Source: JAEVLT01 sp964484065
GTDB lineage: Bacteria > Bacillota > Bacilli > Bacillales > Cytobacillaceae
DNA: 64,000 bases
NCBI GenBank assembly: GCA_964484065.1
Contig: CAZAEW010000001.1
Coordinates: forward strand, 186,001 to 250,000
Direction of reading: 5' to 3'
Part shown: positions 60,287 through 64,000 of the stretch, in pieces
How the letters are laid out: every line of letters starts with the position of its first letter
How positions within the stretch are numbered: position 1 is the stretch's first letter
The notes under the pieces: generated by a model
Database searches by the model: none
Told to the model about the DNA's origin: nothing
Seen by the model: the letters and a program-made list of their open reading frames with translations, nothing else
Program-made: the position numbers and the translations under genes

Positions 60287-60949
60287 TTATTCTTTAATTT
60301 TTAATCCAGCTTTTTTGTAAAACAATAATTTTTTAGTATTATACTGCTCCGTTAAGGTATTAAATTTATCATTAGATTGATAAATTTCTTTATAAGAAGT
60401 ATTCACTTTATCAACCTGAGCTTCAAGATCTTCTGTTAATAAATCTTTTTCCTTAAACATCTTATATAATTTTTCATCATTTTTAATCCCATTGAGATAA
60501 TGACGATATAGATCTTCATGCGCTCGGTATCGATTCATCATCAGCTCATAAAGTTCATCAGCCTGTTTTTTTAAATCCTTATCTTGAATCTCCTTCTTTA
60601 GCCCTTCCATCTTCTTGAATTCTTTTTCAGACTCTTGAATGCTTTTGGTTTCTTTTTCTATTAATTTTTTTCTGTCTTCAGCCATTGCGATGGCTTCATC
60701 AGAAAGCTTAACAACTTCGTCCGATTGTTTCATACCCAATTTAATAATTTTATCATATGTATTTTTTTCTTCTTTTTCCAAAGAAACCAGCGGATCCTGC
60801 TGATTTTCAAATTCTTTTTCAACGGAAACAACATTCTCTAAAACAGTATATATTTTTTCAACAGGTGTTTTTTTTTGTAAACAAGAGGTTAATAAAAATA
60901 TCGACAATAATAGGCTAAAGATAAGAAAAATTTTTCTTCGGCTTAACAA
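60287..60949 (-). CDS. ykyA: YkyA family cell-wall-binding lipoprotein
   Basis: YkyA is a predicted surface lipoprotein of unknown role. The 220-residue product has a basic start, a hydrophobic signal and the lipobox LLTSC (Cys23), then a long, highly charged helical region rich in Lys and Glu (about 40-215) likely to form a coiled coil. TTG at 60949 lies six bases after GGAGGG. In B. subtilis it also lies next to pdhA. Confidence 0.9.
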   Translation of the reverse strand: MLSRRKIFLIFSLLLSIFLLTSCLQKKTPVEKIYTVLENVVSVEKEFENQQDPLVSLEKEEKNTYDKIIKLGMKQSDEVVKLSDEAIAMAEDRKKLIEKETKSIQESEKEFKKMEGLKKEIQDKDLKKQADELYELMMNRYRAHEDLYRHYLNGIKNDEKLYKMFKEKDLLTEDLEAQVDKVNTSYKEIYQSNDKFNTLTEQYNTKKLLFYKKAGLKIKE

Positions 60950-61214
60950 GAGGAACCCTCCAATCCATCAATTCATATTTACTATATCTATCCAAATGAT
61001 TCTTGACAATAGTTCCACTTGATTCTTATTGCTGCCTTGATCGAATATATTCGACATCTATACCATCTGTTTCGGAGGACAACTGCCTCCCATTAACAAA
61101 TCAGCCATTCATTGTTAACTTTTTATGAATTGTCTGATAGACTATTGAAGTATAGAAGGAATGCAACGAATGGTTAGTTGTAAATTTTGTTTTATATACA
61201 GGAGTGAAATATTC

Positions 61215-61769
61215 ATGCTGACGATGGAAGATATTATCCGCGATGGCCATCCAACCCTGCGGAAAGTTGCTGCTGAGGTCCAAATGCCGCCATCAGATGA
61301 AGATAAGAAAATCCTTAACCAATTATTGGAGTATTTAATTAACAGCCAAAATGAAGAAGTAGCTTCGGCTTATCAACTTAGGGGAGGGATCGGTCTTGCC
61401 GCCCCGCAGATCAATGTTTCTAAACGGATGATCGCAGTACATGTCCACGATGAAAAAGGAACATTAATCAGCCACGCCCTCTTCAATCCCAAAATCATCA
61501 GTCATTCTGTTGAACAATCTTATTTGCTTTCAGGCGAAGGCTGCCTTTCAGTGGATGAACCATTTCCAGGTTACGTTCCGCGGCACGCAAGGGTAACTGT
61601 TACAGGATTTGATGTAAATGGGGAAAAAGTTAAACTTAGAGCGAAAGGAATCACGGCAATTGTTTTTCAGCATGAGATTGATCATTTAAATGGAATCATG
61701 TTTTACGATCATATTAACAAACAAGATCCATTTACACCGATCCCTGATGCCACTCCAATCGAAAGATAA
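61215..61769 (+). CDS. def: Peptide deformylase (DefB type)
   Basis: Removes the formyl group from nascent proteins. The 184-residue product equals B. subtilis DefB in length. It has the three metalloenzyme motifs: GGIGLAAPQ (57-65), EGCLS (108-112, metal Cys110) and HEIDH (153-157, metal His and catalytic Glu). The insertion EEVASAYQLRG and the length mark a type II (Gram-positive) enzyme. ATG at 61215 follows AGGAGTG; a reading from 61161 is not supported. Confidence 0.97.
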   Translation: MLTMEDIIRDGHPTLRKVAAEVQMPPSDEDKKILNQLLEYLINSQNEEVASAYQLRGGIGLAAPQINVSKRMIAVHVHDEKGTLISHALFNPKIISHSVEQSYLLSGEGCLSVDEPFPGYVPRHARVTVTGFDVNGEKVKLRAKGITAIVFQHEIDHLNGIMFYDHINKQDPFTPIPDATPIER

Positions 61770-61808
61770 AAACAAACACAAGGGCAGCTGCTCTTGTGTT
61801 TGTTTTTT
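61769..61808. terminator. Bidirectional terminator between def and the EamA gene
   Basis: AAACAAACACAAG (61770-61782) pairs with 61793-61805 around a ten-base loop, with T residues after it. Confidence 0.9.
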
Positions 61809-61816
61809 GTATCCTT

Positions 61817-62713
61817 TTAGACTGCGGCTTCTGTTTCTGCTTCAGTGTTTACTCTCCGCGAAGAAATGTATACGCCTAATAATATGATGATTAGCCCAAA
61901 AATCATCGTTAAATGAATGGTTTCTTTTAAAATGACAGCCCCCCAGGCAATTGCCGAAACAGGCACAATGTAAGTGACGAGCGACGCTAATTCAGGACTT
62001 CCCTTTTTCACCAGATAATAGTAAAGCAGGTAGGCGATGCCTGATCCAAATGCACCTAAACCGATAAATGGAAAAAGTAAATTCGAATGATTAAACTTTT
62101 CCAGCGAGGATGGGGCTAAGCTGACCATCGCTACAAAACTGATCAACGTTGAAAGAGCTAATGTAAAAAAAGAAGTCTGAAGCACAGTTAACAGCGAAAG
62201 ACCTCTTTTTGACAGCTGTCCGCCTATGCCATAGAACAGTGCAGCGCCCACCATGAGGAACACCCCTAAAGTATTGCTCGAGAAGAAATCCGTTAATTTT
62301 ATTCCTGATAAAACAAAAATGCCAATAAAACCGATGATAATACCGGCCCATTGATTTTTCTTTAAAGGTGCTGAAAAAAAGAGAAAGCCGATAATTAACG
62401 TCCAGACAGGTGTAGTCGCATTGATTCCTGAAGCAAGGCCTGTAGTAATTTTTGTTTCACTTGAGCATATGAACAGCCAAGGAAGGGCATTATTAAAAAG
62501 TGCAACAAAAAACAATTTGAACCACGGCAGGTTTTTTAGGTGGATTTTTTCTTTACTAAAAAGAAGAACGATAAACAGCATAATTGTTCCGAATAAACAG
62601 CGGCCGAATACAATTGCTGCAGGATCAAGCTCAAAGAGGAGAATTTTCATAAACAAAAATGATGTTCCCCAAATTAAACTTAATAAGATTAACGCGCTGT
62701 ATAACTTACTCAT
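61817..62713 (-). CDS. EamA/DMT family transporter
   Basis: A 298-residue drug/metabolite transporter-type protein with two EamA domains of five helices each (about 5-135 and 150-280); the exported compound is unknown. LIWGTSFLFMKILLFELDPAAIVFGRCLFG near 14-43 is typical. The ATG follows GGGGGAA. It is not next to def in B. subtilis, so this is an accessory gene of this lineage; base composition looks like its neighbours. Confidence 0.87.
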   Translation of the reverse strand: MSKLYSALILLSLIWGTSFLFMKILLFELDPAAIVFGRCLFGTIMLFIVLLFSKEKIHLKNLPWFKLFFVALFNNALPWLFICSSETKITTGLASGINATTPVWTLIIGFLFFSAPLKKNQWAGIIIGFIGIFVLSGIKLTDFFSSNTLGVFLMVGAALFYGIGGQLSKRGLSLLTVLQTSFFTLALSTLISFVAMVSLAPSSLEKFNHSNLLFPFIGLGAFGSGIAYLLYYYLVKKGSPELASLVTYIVPVSAIAWGAVILKETIHLTMIFGLIIILLGVYISSRRVNTEAETEAAV

Positions 62714-62951
62714 TGTTTAAATATTCCCCCTTTGATGTATATTATTAAAACACTAAGCCCTGCAAAAAAATTTGTCAATTTGATTAAGATTTAGTGAATT
62801 CCAGCTTTATCCATGAAATAATCCGCTCATTCATCATATAATAATAGTAAAAAGAAGCTGTTATTCTTTAAAAAAAATTCAGGTTATTGCACCTGGCTTC
62901 TTTACATTGGACAAGGATCGTTTAAAATAAGAAGTGAGGAGATGATCCACT
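62714..62951. other. Divergent intergenic region upstream of the cationic peptide gene
   Basis: Two possible promoters face right: TATAAT at 62837-62842 (no good -35), and TTTACA (62901-62906) with TAAAAT (62923-62928) at 16 bases. Between them AAGAAGC...GCTTCTT encloses CAGGT..ACCTG, a nested hairpin that a transcript from the first promoter would carry. Confidence 0.45.
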
Positions 62952-63023
62952 ATGTTGAAGAAGCTGAGAAAAAAGCTCTTAAAACAGTGGAAAGATTTAC
63001 TGCGTAAAAAATCAATTGCCTAA
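62952..63023 (+). CDS. 23-residue cationic amphipathic peptide
   Basis: A very short gene: ATG, 22 more codons and TAA, with GAGGAG ten bases upstream. The peptide begins MLKKLRKKLLKQWKDLLRKK. Leu/Trp fall at positions 2, 5, 9, 10, 13, 16 and 17, and Lys/Arg occupy the other face (ten basic, one acidic residue), an ideal amphipathic helix. A terminator follows within ten bases and candidate promoters precede it. I do not recognise a family. It could be a membrane-active peptide, a small basic regulator or a leader peptide; see findings. Confidence 0.6.
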   Translation: MLKKLRKKLLKQWKDLLRKKSIA

Positions 63024-63030
63024 AACTTTT

Positions 63031-63068
63031 GAGCCCTTCAAAGTTGCGAAGGGCTCCTTCCTTATTGT
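63031..63068 (+). terminator. Terminator after the cationic peptide gene
   Basis: GAGCCCTTC (63031-63039) pairs perfectly with GAAGGGCTC (63048-63056), followed by CTTCCTTATT, a weak T tract. Confidence 0.75.
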
Positions 63069-63216
63069 AAATTGAATTAATATGATCCTTTTTTGCATTT
63101 TTTTCTTGTACCCCTTTCTAAATTTTGTAGTAAGGGGGCTTGATATGAGATGATATGAAAAAGATGTAAATTTTTATATAATAGAATAAGTATTGTGGAG
63201 TTAGGAGCGATTTATG

Positions 63217-63429
63217 ATGTTATTCAAAGTTTATTATCAAGAAAGTCTAAATGAAGTACCGGTAAGAGAAAACACGAAAACTCTTTTTATTGAGGGAGAA
63301 TCAGAAAGAGATGTTCGGAAAAAAATTGCCGATCGGCACTTTAATGTTGAATATATACAAGCTGTACAAGGAGCATTCTTAGAATACGAAAAGCAAAGTG
63401 AACATTTTAAAGTATTGGAGATTGAATAA
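63217..63429 (+). CDS. rpoY: RNA polymerase epsilon subunit
   Basis: RpoY (YkzG) is the small auxiliary epsilon subunit of RNA polymerase in Firmicutes. The 70-residue product resembles B. subtilis RpoY throughout: KVYYQESLNEVPVRENTKTLFIEG, then VRKKIADRHFNVE and GAFLEYEKQSEHFKVLEI. Two adjacent ATGs (63214, 63217) follow AGGAG; the second matches the family. It is three bases upstream of rnjA, the conserved pair. Confidence 0.95.
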   Translation: MLFKVYYQESLNEVPVRENTKTLFIEGESERDVRKKIADRHFNVEYIQAVQGAFLEYEKQSEHFKVLEIE

Positions 63430-63432
63430 TTT

Positions 63433-64000
63433 ATGAAATTTGTGAAAAATGATCAAACTGCAGTTTTTGCCTTGGGAGGACTCGGTGAAATCGGCAAAAA
63501 CACTTACGCAGTACAATTCCAGGATGAAATCATCTTAATCGATGCCGGAATTAAGTTCCCAGAAGATGAACTTTTAGGTATCGATTACGTCATCCCGGAT
63601 TATACGTATTTAATTAAAAATCAAGATAAAATTAAAGGGCTGTTTGTCACACATGGCCACGAGGACCATATTGGCGGCATTCCCTATCTGTTAAGGGAAG
63701 TTAATATCCCGATCTACGGAGGAAAACTGGCGCTTGGGTTAATTAAAAATAAGCTTGAAGAACACGGGTTACTAAGGAATGCAAAATTAATCGAAATTCA
63801 CGAAGACGATATTATAAAATTCCGCAAAACCTCCGTTACTTTTTTCCGGACAACGCACAGTATCCCGGATTCCTATGGAATTGTTGTTAAAACTCCTCCT
63901 GGTCAAATTGTCCATACAGGCGATTTCAAATTTGATTTCACTCCCGTAGGCGATCCCGCCAACCTAACAAAAATGGCTGAAATCGGTAAAGAGGGTGTTC
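63433..64000 (+). CDS. rnjA: Ribonuclease J1, 3' part outside window
   Basis: RNase J1 is the essential 5'-3' exo- and endoribonuclease of mRNA turnover. The first 189 residues are present. The metallo-beta-lactamase motif HGHEDH (74-79) and the beta-CASP-type core ALGGLGEIGKNTYAV and VHTGDFKFDF are visible. The ATG is three bases after the rpoY stop; no strong SD is seen, so translation is probably coupled to rpoY. The window ends within the catalytic domain. Confidence 0.97.
   Translation, partial: MKFVKNDQTAVFALGGLGEIGKNTYAVQFQDEIILIDAGIKFPEDELLGIDYVIPDYTYLIKNQDKIKGLFVTHGHEDHIGGIPYLLREVNIPIYGGKLALGLIKNKLEEHGLLRNAKLIEIHEDDIIKFRKTSVTFFRTTHSIPDSYGIVVKTPPGQIVHTGDFKFDFTPVGDPANLTKMAEIGKEGV

Noticed and set aside
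60090..60320. 76-codon plus-strand frame between pdhA and ykyA
   Set aside because: It has no ribosome binding site, is hydrophobic low-complexity AT-rich sequence, and runs through the ykyA terminator into antisense of ykyA.
1..64000. Search for phage, integrase, IS transposase, CRISPR, tRNA, rRNA or biosynthetic clusters
   Set aside because: None were seen. The region is syntenic core chromosome, and the unusual items are small genes, RNAs and short repeats.

Overview
The window is ordinary chromosomal core sequence from a low-GC, Gram-positive, endospore-forming member of the Bacillaceae (Bacillus, Neobacillus, Mesobacillus or a close relative; the sequence does not settle the genus). The evidence is the gene order, which follows Bacillus subtilis from rnjA-rpoY-def-ykyA-pdhABCD-speA through the yla genes, ftsW-pyc-ctaA/ctaBCDEFG and the ylb genes to mraZ-rsmH-ftsL-pbpB-spoVD-murE-mraY-murD. 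It is written here mostly on the minus strand, so the window is inverted relative to the usual B. subtilis map. Sporulation genes (spoVD, ylbJ, rsfA, ylbD, ylaJ), a caa3 oxidase, bacillithiol synthesis (bshC) and diaminopimelate-type peptidoglycan genes all fit. I see no phage, insertion sequence, CRISPR array, rRNA or tRNA.

Layout by region: 1-9800 is the division and cell-wall cluster (murD partial, mraY, murE, spoVD, pbpB, ftsL, rsmH, mraZ, all minus), preceded by an array of MraZ boxes. 9960-27640 is the ylb region: bshC, panE, ylbP, rsfA, a crotonase-fold gene, rpmF-ylbN, a His/Tyr/Gly-rich small protein, tmcAL, ylbL-ylbK, ylbJ, coaD-rsmD, a candidate small RNA, ylbG, ylbF, a lipoprotein, ylbE-ylbD, ylbC, ylbB and a YugN-like protein. 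27720-36000 is aerobic respiration: ctaM-like, ctaG, ctaFEDC, ctaB and the divergent ctaA. 36049-41180 holds pyc, ftsW and ylaN. 41360-50400 holds ylaL, ylaK, ylaJ, an FMN-binding protein, ylaI, ylaH, typA, ylaF, an inositol monophosphatase, yktB and yktA. 50450-64000 holds a nitronate monooxygenase-like enzyme, speA, an SR1/SR1P-like dual-function RNA, two DUF genes, the pdh operon, ykyA, def, an EamA exporter, a 23-residue cationic peptide gene, rpoY and the 5' part of rnjA.

How it works together: the pdh operon and pyc feed acetyl-CoA and oxaloacetate to the TCA cycle, and CtaA/CtaB make heme A for the caa3 oxidase encoded beside them. The mra/mur/fts cluster couples septal wall synthesis to sporulation through spoVD. 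SR1P and the cre-like sites at SR1 and ylbP suggest carbon-source control at several points.

Many genes start at TTG or GTG (murD, coaD, ylbJ, ylbP, ctaA, ctaD, pyc, ylaK, typA, speA, pdhC, ykyA), and ylbC probably starts at CTG. Starts were corrected from Shine-Dalgarno (SD) positions and family N-termini.

The least expected items are: the cationic amphipathic peptide gene at 62952-63023; a His/Tyr/Gly-rich, likely spore-coat, protein at 16099-16296; a C-rich structured RNA between rsmD and ylbG; a perfect hairpin that puts the spoVD ribosome binding site in its loop; a 118-base near-palindrome between ctaB and ctaC; and short repeats flanking ylaK. Family names are from memory of sequences; no database search was run.
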